Shown piece by piece: positions 1-8,879 of a DNA stretch of 64,000 bases. Below the pieces are notes generated by a model. That model saw only the letters and a list, made by a program, of their open reading frames with translations. It did not search any database and was not told the origin of the DNA. How positions within the stretch are numbered: the first letter of the stretch is position 1; every line of letters starts with the position of its first letter. The position numbers and the translations under genes were made by a program. The stretch is from Acetobacter sp. (GTDB taxonomy: Bacteria > Pseudomonadota > Alphaproteobacteria > Acetobacterales > Acetobacteraceae): positions 1 to 64,000 of the forward strand of contig JAAYUA010000055.1 in assembly GCA_012517935.1 (NCBI GenBank). The letters are read 5' to 3'.

Positions 1-1032
1 CCAGCCAACCATTACGGCGTTATCAGTGCAGAGCCTTAACGGGGGGGCTGCAAACGCGATTCCCGCAGATTCAGCAATATCCATAAGCCGTGCGCGCAGT
101 ATCTGATTGGCTGCAACACCCCCGGCCACGACCAGCGCGACCGGTTTTTCCATCATACCCAGGGCATTTTCCACACGGTCAGCAATGACATCGGTCACCG
201 CACATTGGAATCCCGCAGCCAGATCAGCCGCACGCGCACGGGATAACGGCTGTGCAGGCCCTCCTTCACCAGTCATTTCCAACTGACGCGCTACAGCCGT
301 TTTCAATCCGGAAAAGGAAAAATCACATCCCGCACGACCACGCAGCGGACGTGGGAGGGAAACAGCCTGCGGATCTCCTTCCCGCGCCAAAGCCTCCAGA
401 GCCGGCCCGCCGGGCCAGCCCAGCCCCAACATTTTCGCAACCTTGTCGAAGGCCTCTCCTGCGGAATCATCAATTGTTCCGCCAAGGCGCTGATACTGAC
501 CAACACCACGCACCGCCAGACACTGGCAATGCCCACCCGAGACAAGCAGCAGCAGATAAGGAAAATCCGGAGGGAACGGACTCACACCCGGAAGACGGGG
601 AGAGAGAGCATGAGCCTCGATGTGATTGACCGCGATAAAAGGGCATCCCGCCGCCAGTGCCAGACCTTTACCAAAATTCGTGCCAACAATCAGACCACCA
701 ATCAGGCCCGGTCCGGTGCTGGCAGCTACGGCCCCCAGATCGCCCACGCCCAGTCCCGCGGCAGCCAATGTTTTCGATGCCAGATCCGGCAACAGCGCAA
801 GATGAGCACGCGCCGCGATCTCCGGCACAACCCCGCCGAACGCCTTATGCCCCTCCTGCGACACCAGTTTTTCTGCAAGAATCCGCCCGTCTGGAGAAAG
901 CACTGCACAGGCTGTCTCATCACAGGACGATTCGATCGCAAAAACAGGTCCACGCAGCGCCGCATGCCGCCCGATATACGCACCGTCCTGTCCTGCGCGG
1001 ATCAGCGTGGCATCATTCTCAGACTGTACCAT
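1..1032 (-). CDS. tsaD: tRNA N6-threonylcarbamoyladenosine (t6A) transferase TsaD, 3' end cut by window edge
   Basis: Translating the minus strand from the ATG at 1030-1032 gives an uninterrupted 344-codon frame that leaves the window, so the C-terminus is missing and the ORF track does not list it. The protein contains an N-terminal AIESSCDET block, the metal-binding HIEAH motif of the Kae1/TsaD family, a GGHCQ segment and the late CTDNAVM motif. TsaD is the ASKHA-fold subunit that, with TsaB, TsaE and threonylcarbamoyl-AMP, makes t6A37 on ANN-decoding tRNAs in the cytoplasm. It is divergent from hemC with only 36 bases between the start codons, so the promoters must be compact or overlap the genes. 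About 15 N-terminal residues precede the conserved core, slightly more than in E. coli. The family call is very secure; only the exact start is open. Confidence 0.95.
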   Translation of the reverse strand, partial: MVQSENDATLIRAGQDGAYIGRHAALRGPVFAIESSCDETACAVLSPDGRILAEKLVSQEGHKAFGGVVPEIAARAHLALLPDLASKTLAAAGLGVGDLGAVAASTGPGLIGGLIVGTNFGKGLALAAGCPFIAVNHIEAHALSPRLPGVSPFPPDFPYLLLLVSGGHCQCLAVRGVGQYQRLGGTIDDSAGEAFDKVAKMLGLGWPGGPALEALAREGDPQAVSLPRPLRGRAGCDFSFSGLKTAVARQLEMTGEGGPAQPLSRARAADLAAGFQCAVTDVIADRVENALGMMEKPVALVVAGGVAANQILRARLMDIAESAGIAFAAPPLRLCTDNAVMVGW

Positions 1033-1068
1033 CTTTCCTTCCCCCTCTCGGGGTAATAAACACGCCGG

Positions 1069-2136
1069 ATGGTTTCAGCACAGCCTTCAGATCTGCCCCT
1101 GTCCGACGCACTCCAGAAAATTGCGGCGGAAGCTGCCTTCAGGCAACAGACCAAGCCCGCACATACGCGCAGGCTTCTGCCGCTGCGTGTGGGCACACGC
1201 GGGTCACCTCTGGCCCTTTGGCAAACACGCGCCTTTCTGACGCGCCTGACACGGTTCTGTCCGGTCCTGCGCGACATGAACGCGTTTCAGGAACATCAGA
1301 TCTCCACGACAGGAGATCAGGTTCTGAACAGACCTCTGGCTGAAATCGGCGGGAAAGGCCTGTTTTCCAAAGAAATTCATGAAGCGCTGTCAGACGGGCG
1401 AATCGACTTCGCCGTGCACAGCCTGAAAGATCTCGAAACCACTCTGCCACCCGGCCTTGTGCTGGCCTGCACCTTGAAACGTGAAGATGCCCGGGATGCG
1501 CTGATCCTCAGCCCCCATCTGCAGGTTATCCCCGGATCTGATCCCTATGATGCCTTGCCCCCGAACGCACTGATCGGCTGCGCTTCCGTCCGCAGACAGG
1601 CACAGATGCTGCACAGCCGCCCGGACCTGCGTTTCGGTCTGCTGCGGGGCAATGTTCAGACGCGCCTCGACAAGCTTGCCGCACGGCAGTGTGACGCCAC
1701 ATTGCTCGCCCTTGCTGGCTTGCGCCGTCTTGGAATGGAAGATCGCGCGTCCATCGTTCTGGACCCTGCCGTCATGGTTCCAGCCGCAGGACAGGGCATC
1801 GTCGGTGTCACCGTCCGAGAATCCGATATCGAACTGCGAGAACTTCTGTCCGCCATTGAAGACAATGAAGCCCGCGCCGTTTCCACTGCCGAACGCGCGC
1901 TTCTGGCCGAACTGGATGGTTCCTGCCGGACGCCAATCGGTGGTTATGCCCGCCTTCTGCCCTCCGAAAACGGCAAGGAAAAGATTCTGCGCCTGACCGG
2001 ACTGGTCGCATCTGAAGACGGCGTTTTCATGCTGCGCAGAGAAATCGCCGGCGCTCCGGAAGATGCTGAAAAAATGGGACAGGAGCTGGGACGGTCCCTG
2101 CGTGCGGACAGTCCTTCTTCCATTTTCGCGGAATAA
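1069..2136 (+). CDS. hemC: Hydroxymethylbilane synthase (porphobilinogen deaminase)
   Basis: HemC condenses four porphobilinogen molecules into the linear tetrapyrrole hydroxymethylbilane in cytosolic heme synthesis. The frame shows the family start LRVGTRGSPLALWQ, the EIGGKGLFSKEI segment, the AVHSLKDL segment and the cofactor loop DGSCRTPIGGYA, whose Cys carries the dipyrromethane cofactor. The listed start gives 355 residues. The conserved core begins only near residue 40, so the N-terminal extension is unusual and a later start is possible, although no better in-frame ATG stands next to the core. hemD follows after 12 bases on the same strand, which is the usual hemC-hemD pairing and implies co-transcription. 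Confidence 0.95.
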   Translation: MVSAQPSDLPLSDALQKIAAEAAFRQQTKPAHTRRLLPLRVGTRGSPLALWQTRAFLTRLTRFCPVLRDMNAFQEHQISTTGDQVLNRPLAEIGGKGLFSKEIHEALSDGRIDFAVHSLKDLETTLPPGLVLACTLKREDARDALILSPHLQVIPGSDPYDALPPNALIGCASVRRQAQMLHSRPDLRFGLLRGNVQTRLDKLAARQCDATLLALAGLRRLGMEDRASIVLDPAVMVPAAGQGIVGVTVRESDIELRELLSAIEDNEARAVSTAERALLAELDGSCRTPIGGYARLLPSENGKEKILRLTGLVASEDGVFMLRREIAGAPEDAEKMGQELGRSLRADSPSSIFAE

Positions 2137-2148
2137 GAGCCCGTTAAG

Positions 2149-2871
2149 GTGCTGGAAAACGCTCCCGGTGTCCTGATCACACGTCCGGAACCGGGTCTTT
2201 CAGCAACCTTGCGCGATGTCCGGGCGTTGGGCTGGACTGCTTTTTCGGCGCCCGCGCTGGCCATTACGCCCGTTACGTCACTGCACCTTCCTTCTGAAAA
2301 ATTTCAGGCTGCGATCATTACAAGCAGCCAGTCTCTCCCAACCCTGCAAAAGCTCGGCTTCATGGATATGCCACTTCTTGCCGTTGGGGATGTCACAGCC
2401 GAACGGGCCAGAAACGCAGGTTTCCAGAATGTCGAAAGTGCCGCAGGCGATGCCGATGCGCTGATCAACCTGATCACCAGACGCCTTCAACCCGAAGATG
2501 GAACGCTCCTGCTCCTCTCCGGTGCGCAACAGGGTCTCCCACTACTCGAAGATCTCAGACATGCTCATTTCAAGGTATTGCGCCGCATCTCCTATCGCAC
2601 CTGTCCCGTGGATACCGTGCCCGCTGATGCTGAACATGCCCTGCAAAATCACCAGATCAGCACAGTCATGGTTTTCTCGACAGCCAGTGCACAGGCCACA
2701 CTGCGCCTGATTCAGAAAACAGCTCCCGACACGCTCCCCCGACTGCGCTGGATCAGTATTTCTCCCAGAGCATCAACGCCGCTTCGCAAGGCCGGACTGA
2801 GGGATATACACGCCGCCGATCACCCGGATACGGCGACCATGCTCAGGCTGCTTGGCCCTTACAAACGCTGA
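2149..2871 (+). CDS. hemD: Uroporphyrinogen-III synthase
   Basis: This 240-residue protein follows hemC by 12 bases and starts at GTG. It opens with VLITRPEPGLSATLRDVRALGW, matching the N-terminus of the HemD fold, and continues with the alternating two-domain pattern of the family (AAIITSSQS, VGDVTAERARNAGF, LLLSGAQQG, VMVFSTASAQATLRLI). HemD cyclises hydroxymethylbilane with inversion of ring D to give uroporphyrinogen III. Sequence conservation in this family is weak, so the gene order hemC-hemD carries much of the weight. No membrane segment or extra domain is visible. The 183 bases that follow, up to the transporter gene, show no clear terminator. Confidence 0.88.
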   Translation: MLENAPGVLITRPEPGLSATLRDVRALGWTAFSAPALAITPVTSLHLPSEKFQAAIITSSQSLPTLQKLGFMDMPLLAVGDVTAERARNAGFQNVESAAGDADALINLITRRLQPEDGTLLLLSGAQQGLPLLEDLRHAHFKVLRRISYRTCPVDTVPADAEHALQNHQISTVMVFSTASAQATLRLIQKTAPDTLPRLRWISISPRASTPLRKAGLRDIHAADHPDTATMLRLLGPYKR

Positions 2872-3054
2872 CACAGCACCGTCGGAATCGTTACTTTCCG
2901 GTCACATATATCCCGGCTTCAGTTCGACTCTAAAATACCTGATGACAGACTCTGTACCTTCCTATAAACCGCGCCTCCGCTGCCCCGGAAACCGGGACAA
3001 GTAACCAGCCTCCTCCCCCACAACATAAAAAATCCTTATTCTCCCTTCAGGAAA

Positions 3055-3999
3055 ATGCCGATGAAGTCGTCTTTCATCACCTCAGGCACCACTCTTGCCT
3101 TTGCCGCCTTTTCCGCTTTCGCAATCAGCGACGCCTTTTCAAAACTGCTTGCCGGTGTACTCGATCCATTCGAAGTCGCATTCTCAGGCGGCGTTTTCGG
3201 TCTTCTGATCATCCCTTTCATCAGGAAACCGGGCGAATCCCTGCTGGATCTTCTGCCCCGGCGCGATCCGTTCATGTGGTTCGTTCGCGCGCTCTGCACA
3301 TTCGTCGCCACAGCAGCCAGCGTAGAAGCATTCATGCTGCTTCCAATGACGGAAGCACTGACCCTGCTGTTCCTCATGCCTTTGTTCGTCACTGTCCTTT
3401 CCGTCATTTTCCTTAAGGAAAAAGTCACGGCATGGGCCTGGCTGGCAGTGGCGCTCGGCTTCGTCGGGGTGCTGGTCGTCATGCGACCGGGCATGCGTGC
3501 GCTCAATTTCGGTCATCTGTGCGCACTGATGGCCGCTCTCGCATGTTCCATCAGTGTCATCGCCTGTCGTGTGGGTGGGGGCACCACGTCACGTCTCTCG
3601 ATGTTCGGCTCATCTCTCGCAGGCCCGCTGATCGGCGACGGTGCATTGATGCTCCCGCACATGCAATGGCCACATGACGCCATGTGCTGGATCAATCTCT
3701 TTGGTTACGGTTTTCTGGCCGCGCTTGGACAACTGCTGATGATGATCGCCACAGCACGCGCACCGGCCAACAAGGTGGCCCTGCCGCAATACAGTCAGAT
3801 GATCTGGGCTGTCGGTTTCAGTTACTTCCTGTTCAACAATCCGCTGGATGCCTGGACTGCCGTTGGAATCGTCATCGTGACGTTTTCCGGCATGTTGAAC
3901 TGGATTCGCCAGCGCATCCGCTATCGTCAGGCAGCACGCCGCGAACATTCCAGATCTTGCGCACCTAAACCGCACATCCTTCAGGCATCTTCCACATAG
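3055..3999 (+). CDS. EamA/DMT-family transporter
   Basis: The 314-residue product is almost entirely hydrophobic and resolves into about ten membrane helices arranged as two related halves, the signature of EamA drug/metabolite transporters. Typical features are the N-terminal half ending in FLKEKVTAWAWLAVALGFVGVLVV and a matching second half with ARAPANKVALPQYSQMIWAV and a closing GIVIVTFSGMLN, followed by a basic cytoplasmic tail. Substrates cannot be read from the sequence; the family exports amino acids, metabolites or dyes. The ATG at 3055 is preceded by an AGG-containing element, and a second ATG lies two codons downstream. The gene converges on the fumarase gene. Confidence 0.8.
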   Translation: MPMKSSFITSGTTLAFAAFSAFAISDAFSKLLAGVLDPFEVAFSGGVFGLLIIPFIRKPGESLLDLLPRRDPFMWFVRALCTFVATAASVEAFMLLPMTEALTLLFLMPLFVTVLSVIFLKEKVTAWAWLAVALGFVGVLVVMRPGMRALNFGHLCALMAALACSISVIACRVGGGTTSRLSMFGSSLAGPLIGDGALMLPHMQWPHDAMCWINLFGYGFLAALGQLLMMIATARAPANKVALPQYSQMIWAVGFSYFLFNNPLDAWTAVGIVIVTFSGMLNWIRQRIRYRQAARREHSRSCAPKPHILQASST

Positions 4000-4043
4000 G
4001 AAGAGACCATCGAGGTTTTACAGCCCCTCTGATCCAATTAGAA

Positions 4044-4079
4044 TAAAAAAACGGCGGGTCCGGAAATCCGTACCCGCCG
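4044..4079 (-). terminator. Rho-independent terminator of the fumarase gene
   Basis: The arms CGGCGGGT (4052-4059) and ACCCGCCG (4072-4079) form a perfect 8-bp stem with a 12-base loop. On the minus strand the stem is followed by a run of T residues (the A run at 4044-4051), and it lies just past the fumarase stop codon. Confidence 0.85.
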
Positions 4080-4111
4080 CTGGTCTCAAACCCGATCAGA
4101 AGAAACGAAGA

Positions 4112-5800
4112 TCAGCCGGTCAGACCGGCATAAAAGTCATTCCCCTTGTCATCGATCACGATGAATGCCGGGAAATTCTCGACTTCGATCTTCCAGACCG
4201 CTTCCATTCCCAGTTCCGGATATTCCAGAACCTCGACCTTGCGAATGCAATCCTTGGCCAGACGCGCCGCCGGACCACCGACGGAACCAAGATAGAAACC
4301 GCCATAGGTCTGACAGGCATCCTTCACCGCCTTGGAGCGATTGCCCTTGGCCAGCATGACATATGATCCGCCAGCCTTCTGAAGCTCGGCAACATATGAA
4401 TCCATGCGACCGGCTGTCGTCGGGCCAAAGGAACCGGTCGGCATGCCAGCCGGCGTCTTGGCCGGACCTGCATAATAAACCGGATGATCCTTCAGATATT
4501 GCGGCAGACCTTCTCCACGCTCCAGACGCTCGCGGAACTTCGCATGCGCAATATCACGAGCGACAATCACCGTTCCCGTCAGTGCAAGACGTGTCTTGAC
4601 CGGATGTTTCGAAAGCTCTTTGCGGATTTCATCCATCGGACGGTTGAGGTCGATCTTAACCTCCTCACCACCAAGATGCTCATCCGTAGTCTCCGGCAGG
4701 AAACGTGCAGGATCGCGCTCCAGCTGCTCCAAAAACACGCCTTCCGCCGTGATCTTCGCCTTGATCTGACGATCCGCCGAACAGGAAACACCAATTCCCA
4801 CTGGCAATGAAGCCCCATGTCGCGGCAGTCGGACAACACGAACGTCATGGCAGAAATATTTACCGCCGAACTGCGCGCCAATCCCCAGCTTCTGGGTCAG
4901 TTTCAGAACTTCGGCTTCCATCGCCTCATCACGGAACGCCTGCCCCTGCATATTTCCTTCGCGAGGCAGCGTATCGTAATAATGCGTTGAAGCCATCTTG
5001 ACGGTTTTCAGTGTCTGTTCGGCAGACATGCCGCCAATGACAATCGCCAGATGATAAGGTGGGCAAGCCGACGTCCCCAGAGTCCGCAGCTTGGTTTCCA
5101 GCCACTTCAGCAGGTTTTCCTCGGTGGACAGAAGCGCACGTGTTTCCTGATAAAGGAATGTCTTGTTGGCTGACCCACCACCTTTTGCAACGAACAGGAA
5201 CTGATAATCTTCCGGATGATAAGTGCCCGGATTGGCCGCAATATCGATCTGGACCGGCAGATTCGTCCCGGTATTCTTTTCCTGAAACATCGTCAGGGGA
5301 GCCATCTGCGAATAGCGCAGGGAAGTCGTCGTGTAGGTGCTATACACCCCGCGCGACAAGGCTTCCTCGTCATTCCCATCGACCCAGACGCGCTGTCCCT
5401 TTTTGCCGACAACGATCGCCGTTCCCGTATCCTGACACATCGGCAGCGCACCACCTGCGGAAATACAGGCGTTCTTCAGCAGATCCAATGCGACGAAGCG
5501 GTCATTATCCGAAGCTTCTGGGTCCTTGAGAATATTCGCAAGAGACTGGAGATGTCCCGGACGCAAAAGATGCGCGACATCATTGAACGCCTCTGCCGAC
5601 AGTTCGGTCAGCGTCTGGTCCGCAACGTGAAGGATCGTTTTTCCATCGATTTCGGAGGTTGTGACGCCTCCTATGTCCAGCTTCCGCCAGGGGGTATTGT
5701 CTGCCCCCAGCTGAAACAGCGGTGCATAGACAAAATCCGGCGTCCCGGGTGGGGCTTTTTCAGCCGTCCGGGATGTGACGGTAGCAGAATCGGCAGTCAT
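4112..5800 (-). CDS. fumA: Class I fumarate hydratase (iron-sulfur)
   Basis: The 562-residue length and content fit the homodimeric class I fumarases that interconvert fumarate and malate in the TCA cycle. Cysteines able to hold the 4Fe-4S cluster are visible in [17 protein letters not shown] and VSCSAD. The C-terminal swivel domain has the family segments [19 protein letters not shown] and [23 protein letters not shown]. The ATG at 5800 follows a purine-rich GAGAGAGAG element. The gene ends at a strong minus-strand hairpin. It lies 86 bases downstream of sspB on the same strand, so partial readthrough co-expression is possible. The label fumA versus fumB is arbitrary; the enzyme class is secure. 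Confidence 0.93.
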   Translation of the reverse strand: MTADSATVTSRTAEKAPPGTPDFVYAPLFQLGADNTPWRKLDIGGVTTSEIDGKTILHVADQTLTELSAEAFNDVAHLLRPGHLQSLANILKDPEASDNDRFVALDLLKNACISAGGALPMCQDTGTAIVVGKKGQRVWVDGNDEEALSRGVYSTYTTTSLRYSQMAPLTMFQEKNTGTNLPVQIDIAANPGTYHPEDYQFLFVAKGGGSANKTFLYQETRALLSTEENLLKWLETKLRTLGTSACPPYHLAIVIGGMSAEQTLKTVKMASTHYYDTLPREGNMQGQAFRDEAMEAEVLKLTQKLGIGAQFGGKYFCHDVRVVRLPRHGASLPVGIGVSCSADRQIKAKITAEGVFLEQLERDPARFLPETTDEHLGGEEVKIDLNRPMDEIRKELSKHPVKTRLALTGTVIVARDIAHAKFRERLERGEGLPQYLKDHPVYYAGPAKTPAGMPTGSFGPTTAGRMDSYVAELQKAGGSYVMLAKGNRSKAVKDACQTYGGFYLGSVGGPAARLAKDCIRKVEVLEYPELGMEAVWKIEVENFPAFIVIDDKGNDFYAGLTG

Positions 5801-5886
5801 CGTCGCTCTCTCTCTTGAGGTTTCATCATCCAGCCCACGAGCGCAAAGGCAGGCTGAACGACGCGGCCGATGCGCTTCCTGCGCGA

Positions 5887-6423
5887 TCAGCCCTGAGCTG
5901 GCCCTTTTTTCCTGAACGCATCGAGACTCACGACAGAGGCAACACCCGTCGGCACCTCTTCAGATGCTGGCGACGCTACTTCCGTGTCCGTTGCCTCCGG
6001 TCCGACTTCTCCAGCAACCGGTTCTTCCGGCACCGTGAAATGCAAACCCAGATGAACGTGCGGATCAGCAAAGCCACTGACCGCAGCAAACGGAATCACA
6101 AGTATCGAACCGACGCCCCCGAATGAAAGGCCCACTGTGATCTGCTTCAGTTCCCGGTCCACATTCAGGTCCCAGAACTGGTGCTGAAGCACAATGGTCA
6201 TCTCATGCGGATATTGTGCACGAAGACGGGCAGGTATCTCCGTACCGGGCCAATCGGTTCTGAATGTCAGATAGAAATGATGCTCGCCTGCAAGCCCTTC
6301 GCGGCTCACATGTTCGAGCGCACGGTACATTACTTCGCGAGAGGCATCTTCCATCCACTGGTCATAAGGCAGAAGACTTTCGGGAATACCGGTGAATTCC
6401 GTATCGTCGTGATCGTCGGCCAT
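5887..6423 (-). CDS. sspB: ClpXP adaptor protein SspB (alphaproteobacterial type)
   Basis: SspB binds ssrA-tagged proteins released by tmRNA rescue and tethers them to ClpX for degradation. The protein, 178 residues from the chosen start, has the alphaproteobacterial SspB core with [13 protein letters not shown], an [14 protein letters not shown] strand and [20 protein letters not shown]. An acidic, low-complexity tail follows, ending in a short basic segment near [10 protein letters not shown] that corresponds in position to the ClpX-docking tail. The ORF track starts further upstream, but the ATG at 6423 has a GAGAGGAG ribosome site directly before it, so I start there. The tmRNA gene lies about 200 bases upstream on the same strand, placing the tag and its receptor side by side. 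Confidence 0.88.
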   Translation of the reverse strand: MADDHDDTEFTGIPESLLPYDQWMEDASREVMYRALEHVSREGLAGEHHFYLTFRTDWPGTEIPARLRAQYPHEMTIVLQHQFWDLNVDRELKQITVGLSFGGVGSILVIPFAAVSGFADPHVHLGLHFTVPEEPVAGEVGPEATDTEVASPASEEVPTGVASVVSLDAFRKKGPAQG

Positions 6424-6624
6424 AAGCTCTCCTCTCAGCAAAATCAGCACCTTCAGTCTCAACAACATCAGGAGCTTGCAACAAAATTCATGCCATCATT
6501 CTGTTGCAGGAGGGATGCGCCAGCTCCGCCACAAACACAAGACAGGAAACCCAATCCTATCCGGCATAATTCTGGCTGAACCGCATATCTCTGATGCATG
6601 CTCTCCCTGAACTGCCGGAGAGAG

Positions 6625-6937
6625 GAATAAGTTGCATCGTGAGAAGTGGGAGGGCTTCTGTTGCCCGGTGCCCTCCCGAACCGCGCTTATCGCTTATGCA
6701 GCGACAGCGAGCACCTCTGAGTTATCGTTGGCACTTGTAATTTAGCCCGATGACGGTGGTACAATACCGAGCAAAAGGAACGATTTTACCACGCGTGTCG
6801 AGCCTGTTTCGTCCCCGCTGGTTCCCCGCCCAAAGGCCGGGAATTCTGGTGGAGACGCCGGGTACTGCCCCCGGGTCCACTACGCTTATTCTGCGTTCCG
6901 TTTATCGCCATAGCCAGGAAGAAAACTTCCCTTGCAC
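6625..6937 (-). ncRNA. ssrA: Transfer-messenger RNA, circularly permuted two-piece form
   Basis: Read on the minus strand, the acceptor piece comes first. It carries a T arm of the form GGACCCGGGGGCAGTACC and ends in CGTCTCC-A-CCA at 6847. After an intervening loop the coding piece begins with GGGGACGAAACAGGCTCGAC (5' end near 6816). GGGGACG pairs with CGTCTCC to form the 7-bp acceptor stem with one G-U pair. The resume codon and tag run from 6732 to 6694 and read ANDNSEVLAVAA then TAA; with the tRNA-borne alanine the peptide would begin AANDN. A GGGAGGG/CCCTCCC pseudoknot-like pairing follows the tag. This is the alphaproteobacterial permuted arrangement, in which processing separates two RNAs. 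The outer ends of both pieces are estimates. Confidence 0.93.
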
Positions 6938-6943
6938 CACCAG

Positions 6944-6971
6944 ATTTATGATGCCCTGCCGCCCATTGCAA
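6944..6971 (-). promoter_or_regulatory. Candidate sigma70-type promoter of the tmRNA gene
   Basis: On the minus strand TTGCAA (6966-6971) and ATAAAT (6944-6949) are separated by 16 bases. A start about 7 bases downstream would fall just before the acceptor piece. Neither box is a perfect consensus, so this is a positional inference. Confidence 0.4.
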
Positions 6972-7133
6972 GGGTAACAAAGGCAATATGTCGCGTCCGG
7001 CACCAAAATTCCGTAGAGTGCAAGGCAGGTCACAGCAAAGATATTGCGACCATAAATCTTCCGGGTATGCTTCATTCTGAGCCTTCCTGCCCTTGCGTCA
7101 TGAAGACCCCGCAACCGGAGAATACGTTTTTCC

Positions 7134-8681
7134 ATGGTCAAATCCCGCCGTTTCCCCTTCCGGTCGCGTCTCATCGCGGCGACTTTCCTCGTCCTGCCCT
7201 TCACAGCGGTCCAAGGCTCCTCAGCCACGACGCCTCAGCCCGCACAACCATCACCACCCCCCATAACGGCCAGAGGCGTTCCTGACAGTTTCGCTGATCT
7301 GGCTGCCCGCCTGCTGCCCGCGGTCGTCAATGTGTCCACAACGGAAACCCTGCACGGTGATGAAGACAGCGACGGTGACAGCGGCGAGGACGATTCCGGC
7401 CCGGAAGTTCCAAACTTCCCTGAGGGTTCGCCCTTCGAAAAGTTCTTCCACGACTTCATGAACCACCAGAATGGACAGGACGGCACCCCTCACAAGGCAC
7501 AGGCACTGGGGTCGGGCTTCATCATTGATCCATCAGGCATCATCGTCACCAACAATCATGTTGTCCGACATGCAGAAAAAATCACCATAACCCTTCAGGA
7601 CAACACCGAACTGAAAGCCAAGGTGATCGGTCATGACGACCGGACAGACCTTGCCATCCTTCAGGTCACCAGTCCGAAACCCCTTCCCTCCGTCACATTC
7701 GGTGATAGCGATACGCACCGTGTCGGTGACTGGGTTCTGGCGATCGGAAACCCGTTCGGACTGTCCGGTACTGTCACGGCAGGCATCATTTCCTCCCGCG
7801 GACGCAATATCAATCAGGGTCCCTACGACGATTTCATCCAGACGGATGCCCCGATCAATCGTGGCAACTCCGGCGGGCCTCTGTTTGACATGGACGGCAA
7901 GGTCATCGGCATCAATACCGCCATCTATTCTCCTTCTGGCGGATCGGTCGGAATCGGGTTTTCCATTCCTTCCAATGAAGCGATTGGCATCATCAACCAG
8001 CTTCGCAAGAACGGCAAAGTTACCCGTGGCTGGATCGGCGTTCGCGTTCAGGACGTCACGCAGGAAATTGCCGACAGCCTGAATCTGAAACCAGCACGGG
8101 GCGCTCTGGTCGCAGGGACAGAACCAAAAGGACCGGCCAGCAAGGCCGACTTGAAAACAGGCGATGTCATTCAGGCTCTGGATGGCAAGCCGATCGAAGG
8201 TCGCTCACTGCCCCGCCTGATTGCCCAGATGCCAGCCGGCACCAAGGTGGAACTAACGGTCTGGCGTCATGGCAAAATCATCCAGACCAGCGTCGTCATA
8301 GGCACCCTGCCTGAAGCAACACCCAAAAAGGCCGAAACACCCGAAAGCAAATCGGCCGATGATGGCAAGGCGCTGAATCTCAATGCTCTTGGCCTCAGCG
8401 TCAGCCCCATTACTCCTGATGCTCAGGAAAAATACGGCATTGCATCCGGCCAGAAAGGGATCGTCGTCTCAAAAGTCACGGATGACGGACCGGCATCAGA
8501 GCGCGGCCTGCATCCTGGAGATGTCATTGTTGAAGTGCAGCAGGAACGGGTTCTGTCACCAGAAGATTTCCGCAAGAAAATCGACGCTGCACGAAAGGCA
8601 GGACGTCACACCGTTCTAATGCTGCTTCAGGATCAGGATGGAACCCGCTGGGTGCCGCTTCCGATCGACGACGGTAAATAA
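7134..8681 (+). CDS. degP: Periplasmic Do/DegP-family serine protease with two PDZ domains
   Basis: The 515-residue precursor starts with a basic region and a hydrophobic signal segment (RLIAATFLVLPFTAVQG), then a low-complexity acidic linker. The trypsin-like domain shows the triad His in NNHVVRHAEKI, Asp in DDRTDLAILQ and Ser in GNSGGPL. Two PDZ domains follow, the first opening with GWIGVRVQDV and the second covering QKGIVVSKVTDDGPASERGL. This is the architecture of DegP/DegQ/MucD proteases, which degrade or refold misfolded envelope proteins. DegP and DegQ cannot be told apart by reading. The gene is divergent from the tmRNA gene, so the bases between 6938 and 7133 must serve both. The ATG at 7134 was kept because the signal peptide begins there. 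Confidence 0.93.
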   Translation: MVKSRRFPFRSRLIAATFLVLPFTAVQGSSATTPQPAQPSPPPITARGVPDSFADLAARLLPAVVNVSTTETLHGDEDSDGDSGEDDSGPEVPNFPEGSPFEKFFHDFMNHQNGQDGTPHKAQALGSGFIIDPSGIIVTNNHVVRHAEKITITLQDNTELKAKVIGHDDRTDLAILQVTSPKPLPSVTFGDSDTHRVGDWVLAIGNPFGLSGTVTAGIISSRGRNINQGPYDDFIQTDAPINRGNSGGPLFDMDGKVIGINTAIYSPSGGSVGIGFSIPSNEAIGIINQLRKNGKVTRGWIGVRVQDVTQEIADSLNLKPARGALVAGTEPKGPASKADLKTGDVIQALDGKPIEGRSLPRLIAQMPAGTKVELTVWRHGKIIQTSVVIGTLPEATPKKAETPESKSADDGKALNLNALGLSVSPITPDAQEKYGIASGQKGIVVSKVTDDGPASERGLHPGDVIVEVQQERVLSPEDFRKKIDAARKAGRHTVLMLLQDQDGTRWVPLPIDDGK

Positions 8682-8694
8682 AGAACAGCTATCG

Positions 8695-8717
8695 GCAGAG
8701 GATGATAAATCCTCTGC
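8695..8717. terminator. Terminator hairpin between convergent degP and ctaB operon
   Basis: GCAGAGGAT (8695-8703) and ATCCTCTGC (8709-8717) form a perfect 9-bp stem with the loop GATAA. A T-rich stretch follows on the plus strand after CTCCCG. It sits between the ends of two convergent transcripts and could serve either. Confidence 0.7.
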
Positions 8718-8750
8718 TTCTCCCGATTTTTCCCGGCTTCTGATTGTCTC

Positions 8751-8879
8751 TCAGGCCGTCAGCACAAGGGTGAAGATAATCACGGCAAGCGCAAGCAGCG
8801 TTGCAAACAACGCCAGCAACCGCCCTTTCCGACGTCGCGTCTCTTCCTGCGTGGCTGTTCTTGTCATCACGTCTGTCAT
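8751..8879 (-). CDS. CoxF-like single-pass membrane micro-protein
   Basis: This 42-residue ORF is too short for the ORF track. It begins with ATG at 8877-8879, overlapping the ctaB stop codon in an ATGA junction, which strongly suggests translational coupling. The product has a polar N-terminus, a basic RRRKGR patch and one membrane helix (LLALFATLLALAVIIFTLVLTA). Alphaproteobacterial cytochrome oxidase operons often place a similarly short, basic-then-hydrophobic protein called CoxF next to ctaB, and the position and layout match. No function is established from sequence alone; a role in oxidase or heme O assembly is inference. It ends about 30 bases before the terminator hairpin. Confidence 0.7.
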   Translation of the reverse strand: MTDVMTRTATQEETRRRKGRLLALFATLLALAVIIFTLVLTA

